Assembly (NCBI GenBank): GCA_030536555.1
Contig: JAUNPU010000005.1
Span: 1 to 64,000, forward strand
Origin: Eubacteriales bacterium
GTDB taxonomy: Bacteria > Bacillota > Clostridia > Lachnospirales > Lachnospiraceae
Direction: 5' to 3'
DNA length: 64,000 bases
Part shown: piece after piece, positions 9,087-17,383 of the stretch
How positions within the stretch are numbered: position 1 is the first letter of the stretch
How the letters are laid out: each line of letters begins with the position of its first letter
The notes under the pieces: generated by a model
What the model saw: the letters and a program-made list of their open reading frames with translations, nothing else
Database searches by the model: none
What the model was told of the DNA's origin: nothing
Made by a program: the position numbers and the translations under genes

Positions 9087-10661
9087 TTATTTCCCCTTTT
9101 TCGCCAGTTTATCGTTCTTCAATTTGGTTCCATGCAAAATCGTGCCGACCAGTTCATGGTAATTCAAATCATTGCCAAAACGAATCTCTTCTTCCTGTGG
9201 GAATGAAATCTCTTCCAGCAAGCCCGAAATAATTCCTTTATATCTGCTTCCGCCCGGCTCACACTCAAATACAGGTTTCACACCGCGGAACGTATCTAGC
9301 ACTTTTTCACGTAATTCCGGAGATACCTGTTTCTTGTGCTGAACGTTGTAGTTTCGCAGCACCTCAAGCGGGTTAGTGATCTTATCAGCCAGCACATCAA
9401 TATCCTTCGGCTCCGGCATATAGATTCCTACCTCGTCTGCAACCACTTTGATTTCCTTAAAGAACTCCGTCTGCAGGCGAATCATCTCTTTTTCTGCCCG
9501 ATTCATCTCTTCCCGTTCTGTTTCACTGTTTGCTTTTACACGCTCTATATATACACCGATATCGTCCGTGTTTTCCAAAAGCAACAGGGCATTCTGCAGA
9601 TTGCGAATTTCCGTACCGGCCTCTTCCTTTTTCTTTTTGTAATAGGAACGGCATTCCCAGAATAACCGTTTGAAATGCTTTGCAAACACTTCTTCCTCAT
9701 AATTCGCCCGGTTCCACTCATCAAACATGTGGTATATCTTTCCGCTGTCCAGTCCGTCCGGTGACTCTGTATCAAAGAAAAAGACATCCTTCACATTCAG
9801 ATTCTCAACCAGAATCTGTTCCCGGATTTTTGCCTCGATTTCCGTCCGCTGCGCCTCAGTTCTTCGATTTGCTTTACTGCAAATAACAGTGATTGGAATC
9901 TCTTGGTCGAGGGATTTAATAAAATTAATATCAGAATCCGTAAACGATCCCGCCTCACTTACCGGCAGAAACCACAAAATAAAATCAACTGTATTTAACT
10001 GCTGCCGCGCTATCTTTTCATCAGTTTTTGCAGAGTAATCCTCGGAATCCGGCTTTGAATATCCCGGGGTATCTAAAAACACCAGATTCTCATATTTCTG
10101 CAGATCTGTTTCGAGGAACAGATTCTTTAACACATGTCCAAGCTGTACGGAATCCGTTGATGCCCCTTCTTCTTCCCCCACTGCTCCAAAGCCGTGAGCA
10201 ATCTCGTTGATTGCCTCTAAATCCAGCTCGATACAGGCATCGAAAATATTGATCGCCTTTACTACATTTTCTTTGCCGTGAACAAGGTATGCTGGAACGG
10301 AAGTTGACGGATTGATGTTCTCCGGAAGGATTTCGCCCGCACCCATTAATGTATTTAAAAAGCTGGATTTTCCGCTGGAAAAGCCACCGCCCAGACCTAC
10401 CACATTTTTACCAATCAAGGATTCATAGATAATAAAGTCTTTGAATTTTTCGTATTCTGCATTGAAATCAGCCGTCAGTTCATATACATTCGGCGGCGCA
10501 ACCTTTTTCAGCAGCTCCGGAAGTTCCCTGTAAATCATATTTTCTACATGACCAAGCTTCTGCTTCAGATTCATTCCAACCATAGATTCCGGACGTACAA
10601 TATTTCTTAACTGCTTGTAATTCCATATGATATGCTGTACCTCATGTTCATTCCAACCCAT
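9087..10661 (-). CDS. Dynamin-family GTPase (DLP 2), 524 aa
   Basis: GTPase with G1 GGGFSSGKSSFLN (about residues 86-98), a switch region NPSTSVPAY, G3 DTPGYSKPD near 199 and G4-like VICSKANR near 258. A coiled-coil-rich C-terminal half follows (ELREKVLDTFRG region). The ATG at 10661 is chosen because GGAGG lies 9 nt upstream. A longer reading frame to 10757 would overlap the previous gene by 110 bp and begins with a Lys/Arg-rich stretch typical of out-of-frame coding DNA. With this start the gene overlaps DLP 1 by 14 bp. Tandem dynamin-like proteins often form hetero-complexes, so DLP 1 and DLP 2 are candidate partners. Confidence 0.8.
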   Translation of the reverse strand: MGWNEHEVQHIIWNYKQLRNIVRPESMVGMNLKQKLGHVENMIYRELPELLKKVAPPNVYELTADFNAEYEKFKDFIIYESLIGKNVVGLGGGFSSGKSSFLNTLMGAGEILPENINPSTSVPAYLVHGKENVVKAINIFDACIELDLEAINEIAHGFGAVGEEEGASTDSVQLGHVLKNLFLETDLQKYENLVFLDTPGYSKPDSEDYSAKTDEKIARQQLNTVDFILWFLPVSEAGSFTDSDINFIKSLDQEIPITVICSKANRRTEAQRTEIEAKIREQILVENLNVKDVFFFDTESPDGLDSGKIYHMFDEWNRANYEEEVFAKHFKRLFWECRSYYKKKKEEAGTEIRNLQNALLLLENTDDIGVYIERVKANSETEREEMNRAEKEMIRLQTEFFKEIKVVADEVGIYMPEPKDIDVLADKITNPLEVLRNYNVQHKKQVSPELREKVLDTFRGVKPVFECEPGGSRYKGIISGLLEEISFPQEEEIRFGNDLNYHELVGTILHGTKLKNDKLAKKGK

Positions 10662-12264
10662 GCTCCGCTTCCTCCAGTATTTTAATATCGCCTTCGATTT
10701 CCAGCTTTTTCTGTGCTTTGTTTTCATCTTCTGTCTGTTTTTTCGCAATGATCTCATCCAGCGCCTGCTTCATAGATGCCATCTGCTCACCCGCATCTTT
10801 TTCAACCGTTCCCCGTATTTCCTGAACGCTCTCTTTCAATTTGACTTCCAATTCATCCCGAACTTCTTTGATTACAGCAGGAAATACGCTGGATGAAAGC
10901 TGCTGTTTTGCTTTCAGTTCTGCCTCTTTTCTCCGCTCACCACTGTTCTTATTCACAGCCCCCGTCAGAAAATGGGCAAGAACGCCAATCAGAGGACCTC
11001 CAAACATAAATGCCAGCACATCAATAGCAGTTCTGCTTGCTCCGCTCAATTCCTTGCCGCAAGCCTTATCCATATCAATGGTCATCGCTGATGCATGATT
11101 AGCGCTTCCCAATGTCAATGTATCCGAAATCTTCTCCAGATGTTTCCTGATAGAAGCCATAGCTCTCTTCTCGTAACTTGCATTTAAGGCATTTCTGGCA
11201 ATTTCTTTAATCGCAGATGTCGGATCCATATCGTGAGTCAGATCGTACACCACTTCTTCCATGTGTTGTGATAACGCAGCCTGCACATCCAGCGCTATCT
11301 CATCCACGATTTTCGGAATCTGGGCTGCCATCTCCTCCAGTTCAGATGTAACACTTTCTTCCAGTTTTGCCATATCATCCTGCAGCTGGTCACGCTGTTC
11401 CTCCAGTTCTGATAAAGACAGTTCCATACTTTTCAGACAGCCTGTAAGATAATTGACCGTTTTTGCAAACTCGGGTTTCAGCTTGTTTTTGTAATAGTTC
11501 TTTCCAAGCTGAGCAGCCTGTCCTTCCATAGAGACAAGAAAATCTACAAATTCCTGAATCCGTTCTGTCTCTTTTTCCGTAACAAATACCGGAATCTTTG
11601 GATCATCAAAATATTTAGCCAGACTGTTTCTCAAATCTTCCTTTCTTGACTCTTCCTCCCCGGCAATCCGATTTCCCTTTGTAATTACAGCACACATTGG
11701 CATATGAAAGGTATTCAGATCATGCAGAATAGGTTCCATACTCTGAGGAATCGTCAATTCATCTGCCGGAAAAACGAGAACAAACGCCATACTCTTACAA
11801 ATATAATTCCGAATCGCCATATCATGAACTTCATACCCGGAATCCAGACCTGGCATATCAACCAGTGCAATATTCGGAAAACTGCTCAGTACCTCATTGT
11901 CACTGAACTGCAGATTAACTACTTCCGCATTTTCTGTAGATAAATCATGGCGAATATTCAGATACTCGTCCATGGTTATGAACTCTTTCTCCGGTCTGTA
12001 GATACACACAATATCTTTAGAGCCACAGCAGAGTTCCGTTGGAAGCGCCGTTGCCACACCGATATTTTCTGCACAAACTTCAAAATCCCATCTGAGCAGG
12101 TTATTAATCAATGCACTTTTCCCCGCCGAAAATCTTCCGATCAGCGGAATAAATACCCTGAAATCCTGAAACTGATTTTTTATTTCCTGTATTTCTTCTG
12201 ACGGCAAATCATATTTCTTCTCTAATCTGCCTATCACATCGATTGCATTTTTTATCTTTTCCAT
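10648..12264 (-). CDS. Dynamin-family GTPase (DLP 1), 538 aa
   Basis: First GTPase of the operon. G1 is GRFSAGKSALIN (about residues 37-48), G3 DMPGLDSG near 135 and G4 VITKGN near 193. A hydrophobic segment (VLAFMFGGPLIGVLAHFL, about residues 412-430) in the C-terminal half is a plausible membrane-insertion paddle, flanked by coiled coil. DLP 2 and DLP 3 show no such obvious segment, so this one may anchor the complex. I chose the ATG at 12264, just downstream of GGGGG and 14 bp after the WYL regulator gene; an upstream extension to 12381 would overlap the regulator and lacks support. Membrane action is inferred from the family. Confidence 0.8.
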   Translation of the reverse strand: MEKIKNAIDVIGRLEKKYDLPSEEIQEIKNQFQDFRVFIPLIGRFSAGKSALINNLLRWDFEVCAENIGVATALPTELCCGSKDIVCIYRPEKEFITMDEYLNIRHDLSTENAEVVNLQFSDNEVLSSFPNIALVDMPGLDSGYEVHDMAIRNYICKSMAFVLVFPADELTIPQSMEPILHDLNTFHMPMCAVITKGNRIAGEEESRKEDLRNSLAKYFDDPKIPVFVTEKETERIQEFVDFLVSMEGQAAQLGKNYYKNKLKPEFAKTVNYLTGCLKSMELSLSELEEQRDQLQDDMAKLEESVTSELEEMAAQIPKIVDEIALDVQAALSQHMEEVVYDLTHDMDPTSAIKEIARNALNASYEKRAMASIRKHLEKISDTLTLGSANHASAMTIDMDKACGKELSGASRTAIDVLAFMFGGPLIGVLAHFLTGAVNKNSGERRKEAELKAKQQLSSSVFPAVIKEVRDELEVKLKESVQEIRGTVEKDAGEQMASMKQALDEIIAKKQTEDENKAQKKLEIEGDIKILEEAEHGLE

Positions 12265-12278
12265 TTGTGTACCCCCGG

Positions 12279-13286
12279 TTACTGATAATTTGACAACATA
12301 TCTGACAGGATTTTTTTCATTTCCTCCCGCACTGATAGTGGTTTTAATACTTCGATCGCGCTTCCCTGACTCAACAGCCACATTAAAATTCCTTTCCCAT
12401 ACACCTCCGCCTCAATCATATATTCCTCATCATTCTGTTGAATAATCTCTGCAGTTGGCAGTCTGTCTAAAATCGCTTCTATACTCATCCCCGTGTATTT
12501 GAATTGAAGTTTCAAAAGTTTTCCTGCATACATAAATTGAACTCTTTTTCGAAACTCTCCCTCTTCAAACCGATTCGCATATGCAATTTTAAATTTTTTT
12601 CCAATCTCTTTATATTTTCTGATACGGTCAATTCTGAAAATTGTCGGATAATCATAAACCTGCTCATATGTCTCCCCGACCTTTTCTACAATGTAAGCAT
12701 TGAGATAGAAATAGTATTCCGAAAACAAAATCGCCACCGGCTCCACAACTCGCTTCACTGTTTCATTCTGCGGCAATTGTTTGTCATATGTAATCTCAAG
12801 TAATTCACATTGCTTAATTTCATTTCCCAATTCCCATAACTTATCTTTGATACACGATTTGTTATGACGCTCAACATAATGGTATTTTTCATTCGCAATC
12901 AAGTCAGAAACTATTTTACAATTTTTCTGAGGAACACAGCCTGCAATTAGTTTATCTAAAATGCTGTTGATCTCCCGTTTCTTGAATGCTCTGCTTTCTA
13001 ACAGAATTTTACTTACAGCCAATATCTCACCATTGGTCATAAGTGCCCTTTCTTCTCCAACCAATACAAAACCTTTCTTCGCTCTGTCATATACGATACT
13101 TCTTTGCTCCGTAGAATTGCCCATCGTATACTCATCCAAAAAAGCACGTATGTCATCAATGTCTCTCTGAATTGACCGTTCGTCAACACCGAACCTTGCT
13201 GCTTCTTCTGCCTTACTGATACTTTTTCCTTCACATAATCTGACATACATATCTAGTGTTCGACTGATTTTTGCATGTTTACCCAT
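12279..13286 (-). CDS. WYL-domain transcriptional regulator (335 aa)
   Basis: N-terminal winged helix-turn-helix (residues about 1-60: ISRTLDMYVRLCEGKSISKAEEAARFGVDERSIQRDI, here only described in part) followed by a WYL-type ligand domain (about 135-250, with LLEITYD, VEPVAILFSEYYFYLNAYI and FRIDRI) and a WCX-like C-terminal extension. WYL proteins bind nucleic acid or nucleotide ligands and frequently head phage-defence operons as repressors. The ATG at 13286 has GGGGAG 11 nt upstream; a TTG nine codons earlier is less likely. It is the first gene of the nine-gene operon, so it probably controls the cluster and itself, perhaps through the 17-bp palindrome upstream. Confidence 0.85.
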   Translation of the reverse strand: MGKHAKISRTLDMYVRLCEGKSISKAEEAARFGVDERSIQRDIDDIRAFLDEYTMGNSTEQRSIVYDRAKKGFVLVGEERALMTNGEILAVSKILLESRAFKKREINSILDKLIAGCVPQKNCKIVSDLIANEKYHYVERHNKSCIKDKLWELGNEIKQCELLEITYDKQLPQNETVKRVVEPVAILFSEYYFYLNAYIVEKVGETYEQVYDYPTIFRIDRIRKYKEIGKKFKIAYANRFEEGEFRKRVQFMYAGKLLKLQFKYTGMSIEAILDRLPTAEIIQQNDEEYMIEAEVYGKGILMWLLSQGSAIEVLKPLSVREEMKKILSDMLSNYQ

Positions 13287-13354
13287 AAATATACTGACTC
13301 CCCGATTTTGCAAATGTATATTCGGTTATTCTGTTACAATACTATCATTTTATC

Positions 13355-13371
13355 ATGACACTATTTGTCAT
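13355..13371. promoter_or_regulatory. 17-bp palindrome upstream of the WYL operon, candidate operator
   Basis: ATGACA-CTATT-TGTCAT is a perfect 6-bp inverted repeat with a 5-bp spacer, 69 bp upstream of the WYL start codon. On the minus strand one arm supplies an ATGACA that could act as a -35 element, although no convincing -10 was found at the right distance. Position and symmetry suit an autoregulatory operator. The rest of 13287-13552 holds no gene that I can support. Confidence 0.4.
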
Positions 13372-13552
13372 TTTCATATACTCTTTACTCAATAATAAAT
13401 CTTTTCTACGGTTACGTCAACTTGTATTTATTTGCTGTTTTTAATTTTATTGTTACACTATTTTTTTCTTCTTTTACCTGCTTATCGTATATTAAAATCA
13501 ACCGGCAAAGGTATCGAACTTCAATACTCCATACTACTTCAGCAAGGTATTC

Positions 13553-13582
13553 AAAAAAGTCACAGGGATCTCTCCCCGTGAC
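13553..13582 (-). terminator. Terminator of the diguanylate cyclase gene
   Basis: Minus-strand hairpin GTCACGGGG...CCCTGTGAC (one mismatch, 6-nt loop) followed by TTTTTT, about 80 bp past the stop codon of the GGDEF gene. Confidence 0.75.
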
Positions 13583-13660
13583 TATGAAAAACAGACTGCT
13601 CTCTGATTCATGATTCCGTTTTCAGGACTGTCGCAGGCAAGGAGCCGTGCGATGGTCCTT

Positions 13661-14572
13661 TTACATATCTTCAAAGTAACACATCTGGTTCTTTCCCAGA
13701 CGCTTCCCCTGATACAGCGCCAGATCCGCCTCCCGCAGACTGCGCTCATAGGAAAAGTTCTCCCTCCTCACAAAGGAGATTCCCACGCTGCAGGTAAGGG
13801 GCATCCGCTCCTGCTTCTGAAGTACCAGAAACAGCTCATTCAGACGACAGTTCAGAATCTCCCGGTCGGTCACATTCCGCACAAACACCAGGAATTCGTC
13901 TCCGCCGAACCGTCCGATCACGTCATCATGGCGAAAGGTCTCCCGCAGGGACTTCGCCATGCCAAGAAGCGCCGCGTCTCCCTCCATATGTCCGAACCGG
14001 TCATTGATGGACTTAAAGTCATCGATGTCCAGCAGTAGAAGCGCTCCTTCTGCCGCACCTTCCGTCTGGCGGATGAACCGCTTCACCATCCGCTCGAACA
14101 TCCTCCGGTTGTACACGGAGGTCAGCGGGTCCGTGTTGGCTGCCGACTCCTGCGCGATCTCGCGCCTGCGGACCTTATCCACGTCCTTTAAGCACAGCAG
14201 CGCATATATGCCCTCTCCCTGCTCCCCGCAAATCACGTATATCACCAGGTCCACCCAGCGAAGCTCGCCCTCGATCATCCACTTGAAGCTGTGTCTCTGC
14301 ACCGCCATGCCCGCCAGGTACTGTCCGCGAATCTGCTCCTTCTCAAAGTAGCTGCACCAGAGCTCCGCCTCCGGCGAATGGACGGTCTCCCGGATATGAC
14401 TGCGAATCATCTGCAGAACCGTCCTCTCCTTCAAGCCCTTCCTCTGCCAGTCCCGTTCCCAGATGCCTCCCACTCTCTGCAGGTCTTCTGTATCCAGATC
14501 TATCTCCGCATATGCAATCATTTCCGAAAGCATAGCCTCGTAAAATGCAAGTTTCCATTTCTCCTGCTTCAA
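13661..14572 (-). CDS. Diguanylate cyclase (GGDEF domain)
   Basis: 303 residues. The C-terminal GGDEF domain (about 140-300) has an intact GRFGGDEFLVF active site, the DPLTSVYNRRMF entry motif, DIDDFKSINDRFGH metal-binding region and YQGKRLGKNQ. An RHDD inhibitory site sits exactly five residues before GGDEF, so product inhibition by c-di-GMP is expected. The N-terminal ~135 residues form a helical/PAS-like sensory region with no membrane segment, so the enzyme should be cytosolic. It has its own promoter (14604-14632) and terminator, hence is monocistronic. No EAL or PilZ partner is present in the window. Confidence 0.92.
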   Translation of the reverse strand: MKQEKWKLAFYEAMLSEMIAYAEIDLDTEDLQRVGGIWERDWQRKGLKERTVLQMIRSHIRETVHSPEAELWCSYFEKEQIRGQYLAGMAVQRHSFKWMIEGELRWVDLVIYVICGEQGEGIYALLCLKDVDKVRRREIAQESAANTDPLTSVYNRRMFERMVKRFIRQTEGAAEGALLLLDIDDFKSINDRFGHMEGDAALLGMAKSLRETFRHDDVIGRFGGDEFLVFVRNVTDREILNCRLNELFLVLQKQERMPLTCSVGISFVRRENFSYERSLREADLALYQGKRLGKNQMCYFEDM

Positions 14573-14603
14573 AGATTATTCCCCCTTACTGCCTATGGTA
14601 AAA

Positions 14604-14632
14604 ATTATAGTCTTTTAAGCGACTATAGTCAA
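14604..14632 (-). promoter_or_regulatory. Promoter of the diguanylate cyclase gene, with overlapping dyad
   Basis: Minus strand: -35 TTGACT (14627-14632), 17-bp spacer, -10 TATAAT (14604-14609). A dyad TATAGTC-8 nt-GACTATA spans -10 to -35, so a regulator bound there would block RNA polymerase. Confidence 0.7.
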
Positions 14633-14686
14633 CAGGAAAACCATATACTATCCTTTAATTAACATAAGCACAGGCAGGTGAATGCA

Positions 14687-14905
14687 TTGATAAACTACAC
14701 ACCCTTCTGGGAGACCCTCTCCCGCTCCTCCGAGACGACCTACACGCTCATCCACAGACACCACATTTCCAGTTCCACCATTGACAAGCTTCGAAAGAAC
14801 AGACCCCTGACCACCACCACCCTCAACGATCTCTGCCGTATTCTGGAATGCCGGATTGAAGATGTCGCCGAGTACGTTCCCTCCAGCGCAGACCAGGTGC
14901 TGTAA
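14687..14905 (+). CDS. Small Cro/CI-type HTH regulator (YozG-like)
   Basis: 72 residues starting INYTPFWETL and ending in a helix-turn-helix (SSSTIDKLRKN, then LNDLCRILECRIEDV). This is the compact single-domain HTH family common in Bacillota, which usually starts M-I-x-Y-x-P-F/L-W. The matching start is the TTG at 14687, with AGGTG 6 nt upstream; a GTG at 14678 is the alternative. It is divergent from the diguanylate cyclase gene and about 100 bp upstream of the lipoprotein gene. Target unknown; the dyad in the cyclase promoter is one possibility. Confidence 0.8.
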   Translation: MINYTPFWETLSRSSETTYTLIHRHHISSSTIDKLRKNRPLTTTTLNDLCRILECRIEDVAEYVPSSADQVL

Positions 14906-15018
14906 CTGCCTTCTTTGTTCTATCTTAACCATTCTGTAAGACTTTTTAACTATTCTTTTCCTCTCATTTCCAGTATAATGAAACTGAATATACCAACGAG
15001 AAAAGGGGGACAACTTTT

Positions 15019-15858
15019 ATGATAAAACGCGATTTCAAACACGCTTCCAGACACACCCTTCTGCTCCTTACGCTGGCTGTCTCAGGTACCTGCCTGATGA
15101 CCGGCTGCAAGAAGAAGGAAAAGCTGGACGCTTCCAGCATCCACACCACCGCTGCCGAGACCATGGCTGCCCAGCCGGAGACCACCAAGGCCGCCCCGGA
15201 GATCACCATTGATGCTGAGGAGAAGGAGACCACCGCTGCAGCCAAACCGGCGGTTCCCAATATCACCACCAAGAAGAACACCTACACCTCCGGCAAGGTA
15301 TCCATCGAGTATCCGTCCGTGCTGAATCTGGACGACAAGGAGAAGGCGGCCGCCATCGACACCATGTTAAAGGACAATGCTCTGTCCATCATCAAGGCCT
15401 ACGACATGGACGAGACGAAGGATTCTCTCGACATCAAGTGCCATGTGCTGTCCGCGGGACGCAGCCGGATTACCGTCACCTACGAGGGCACCGGCATGGC
15501 TGAGGGTGCGGCGCATCCCACAAACTTTTTCTACTCCAATACCATCGACGTGCAGAAGGCAGAGAATCTGGGCTTTGACAAGTTCGCAGATCCCTACACC
15601 ATGGCAGGCTATGTGCTGTCCGGCGACTGCCAGTTCCCGAAGGCAAACGACGCTTCGAAGGCTGACCTGATGAAGATCAAGAACGACACGTCCTTAGAGG
15701 AGTACACGAAGATGTTCCAGAACGCCGATTTCCCATTTGAAGGAGACTTCCCGTCCTCCTTCAGCTACGAGCATGAGGGCAACATCTACTTCTCCATCCC
15801 GGTGCCCCATGCCATCGGCGATTATGCCATCGTCATGTACACCCCGGACACCAAGTAA
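15019..15858 (+). CDS. Lipoprotein with RsiV/DUF3298-like domain
   Basis: 279 residues with a lipoprotein signal peptide: basic N-terminus, hydrophobic core LLLLTLAVSGT and lipobox LMTGC (Cys about residue 33). A Thr/Ala/Glu-rich linker follows (about 40-85), then a domain resembling DUF4163/DUF3298 (PdaC/RsiV-like): VSIEYPSVLNL, a central Y.G.GMAEGAAHP.N, and a C-terminal FPSSFSYEHEGNIYFSIPVPHAIGDY. Such domains are extracytoplasmic binding modules in anti-sigma factors and cell-wall proteins, but no sigma factor gene is adjacent. A TATAAT (14974-14979) lies upstream without a clear -35, and GGGGGA precedes the ATG. Role unknown. Confidence 0.75.
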   Translation: MIKRDFKHASRHTLLLLTLAVSGTCLMTGCKKKEKLDASSIHTTAAETMAAQPETTKAAPEITIDAEEKETTAAAKPAVPNITTKKNTYTSGKVSIEYPSVLNLDDKEKAAAIDTMLKDNALSIIKAYDMDETKDSLDIKCHVLSAGRSRITVTYEGTGMAEGAAHPTNFFYSNTIDVQKAENLGFDKFADPYTMAGYVLSGDCQFPKANDASKADLMKIKNDTSLEEYTKMFQNADFPFEGDFPSSFSYEHEGNIYFSIPVPHAIGDYAIVMYTPDTK

Positions 15859-15886
15859 TGTTGTCCGACAAAAAGTGTAATTGTGC

Positions 15887-15915
15887 TTGAATTTTGTCTG
15901 TGAATTTGATAAAAT
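15887..15915 (+). promoter_or_regulatory. upp promoter
   Basis: TTGAAT (15887-15892), 17-bp spacer, TAAAAT (15910-15915), about 47 bp before the upp start. No PyrR-type leader is apparent. Confidence 0.65.
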
Positions 15916-15961
15916 CAGAACCATAAAAGCGATACGTTTCGTGAGAAAGGACAAATGACTT

Positions 15962-16591
15962 ATGGAAAATGTAACAGTATTTAATCACCCGCTGATTCAG
16001 CATAAGATTTCCATCCTGCGTGACAAGAAGACCGGAACCAATGAGTTCCGTGCTCTGGTGGAGGAGATTGCCATGCTGATGGGCTACGAGGCACTGCGCG
16101 ACCTGCCGCTGGAGGATGTGGAGGTCGAGACTCCCATTGAGACCTGCATGACCCCGATGATCGCCGGCAAGAAGCTGGCTGTTGTCCCGATCCTGCGTGC
16201 CGGACTGGGCATGGTGAACGGTATTCTGGCTCTGGTTCCTTCTGCCAAGATCGGTCACATCGGTCTCTACCGAGATGAGGTGACTCACGAGCCCCACGAG
16301 TATTACTGCAAGCTCCCGACCCCTATCGACCAGAGAACCATCGTTGTCACCGACCCGATGCTGGCAACCGGCGGTTCCGCAGTGGCTGCCGTTGATTTCA
16401 TCAAGCAGCACGGCGGCAGAACCATCAAGTTCATGTCCATCATCGCTGCTCCGGAAGGCCTGGAGCGCCTTCACAAGGCACACCCGGATGTTCAGATCTA
16501 CGTTGGCCATCTGGACCGCTGCCTCAATGAGAACGCCTATATCTGCCCGGGTCTTGGCGACGCGGGAGACCGGATTTTCGGTACGAAATAA
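15962..16591 (+). CDS. upp: Uracil phosphoribosyltransferase
   Basis: 209 residues, the usual UPRT length. It converts uracil and PRPP to UMP in pyrimidine salvage. Typical motifs are present: an N-terminal [22 protein letters not shown], the PRPP-binding loop [13 protein letters not shown], and the C-terminal uracil site [30 protein letters not shown]. The gene has its own promoter and a strong terminator, so it is transcribed alone. Cytosolic enzyme; near-certain call. Confidence 0.97.
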   Translation: MENVTVFNHPLIQHKISILRDKKTGTNEFRALVEEIAMLMGYEALRDLPLEDVEVETPIETCMTPMIAGKKLAVVPILRAGLGMVNGILALVPSAKIGHIGLYRDEVTHEPHEYYCKLPTPIDQRTIVVTDPMLATGGSAVAAVDFIKQHGGRTIKFMSIIAAPEGLERLHKAHPDVQIYVGHLDRCLNENAYICPGLGDAGDRIFGTK

Positions 16592-16600
16592 CTTTATCAA

Positions 16601-16650
16601 ATACGGGCTGGAATTACGATTCTATTATCGTAGCTCCAGCCCGTATCTTT
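16601..16650 (+). terminator. upp terminator
   Basis: Near-perfect 20-bp stem (ATACGGGCTGGA...TCCAGCCCGTAT with two internal mismatches) and a 6-nt loop, followed by CTTTCT, 10 bp past the upp stop. It also sits at the end of the convergent minus-strand gene and may serve both. Confidence 0.8.
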
Positions 16651-16660
16651 CTCCCGGCTT

Positions 16661-17338
16661 CTACCGCTCTTCCTTCTCGGCAACCTCGCCCTGCTTCTTG
16701 TAGATAGAATTGGCATCCACACAGCCGCGCACGCTGGACAGCGGATAGATGTTGCTGTTTTTACCGATCACCGTACCCGGATTCAGCACGGAACCGCAGC
16801 CTACCTCCACGTTGTCGCCGATCATGGCGCCGAACTTCTTCATGCCGGTCTCAATATCCCCGTCCTCTGCATGAACCTTCACCAGCTGCTTGTCGGACTT
16901 CACGTTGGAGGTAATGGAGCCAGCTCCCATATGCGCCTTAAAGCCCAGAATGGAATCACCCACATAGTTGTAATGGGGCACCTGCACATTGTCAAACAGG
17001 ATGACATTCTTAAGCTCGGAGGAGTTGCCCACCACTGCATTGGCACCGATCAGGACCTTGCCGCGGATAAATGCACAGTGGCGCACCTCCGCACAGGGTC
17101 CGATGATAGCCGGAGCAATGATGCCTGCGGTCGGAGCCACCTTTGCGGTCTTGTGAATCCAGATGCCCTCGTGAGGATTGGCGTATTCGCTCTTCGGCAG
17201 CGTCGCACCCAGATTGCGGATAAATTCGCCGATGTGGGGCAGAGCCTCCCATGGATAGTCGAACTGCTCTAACAGGGACTGTGCCATGGTATGTTCCAGG
17301 GTGTATAAGTCTTTGATCTTCATCTGATTCTGTTTCAT
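16661..17338 (-). CDS. Left-handed beta-helix (hexapeptide) protein, GlmU C-terminal-like
   Basis: 225 residues. After ~60 helical residues (EHTMAQSLLEQFDYPWEAL) comes a hexapeptide-repeat left-handed beta-helix (about 65-205: IHKTAKVAPTAGIIAPAIIG, VLIGANAVVGNSS, DNVEVGCGSVLNPGTVIGKN). It matches the acetyltransferase-like half of bifunctional GlmU or UDP-GlcNAc pyrophosphorylase-related proteins, with no nucleotidyltransferase domain. Proteins of this form are common in Clostridia as free-standing UDP-sugar-type acyltransferases of unproven substrate. AAAGGAG precedes the ATG by 9 nt. It lies just after topB on the same strand. Confidence 0.8.
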   Translation of the reverse strand: MKQNQMKIKDLYTLEHTMAQSLLEQFDYPWEALPHIGEFIRNLGATLPKSEYANPHEGIWIHKTAKVAPTAGIIAPAIIGPCAEVRHCAFIRGKVLIGANAVVGNSSELKNVILFDNVQVPHYNYVGDSILGFKAHMGAGSITSNVKSDKQLVKVHAEDGDIETGMKKFGAMIGDNVEVGCGSVLNPGTVIGKNSNIYPLSSVRGCVDANSIYKKQGEVAEKEER

Positions 17339-17383
17339 GTCTGTGGTCTCCTTTAAGTCATTTTGATATATTTGGTATTGCTG

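Noticed and set aside
13365..13613. 82-codon plus-strand open frame in the gap after the WYL gene
   Set aside because: AT-rich intergenic DNA that runs through a terminator; no ribosome site and Phe/Tyr-rich random translation.
15859..15961. PyrR-type attenuator before upp
   Set aside because: Only ~100 bp with a simple promoter; no anti-antiterminator or terminator structure was seen.
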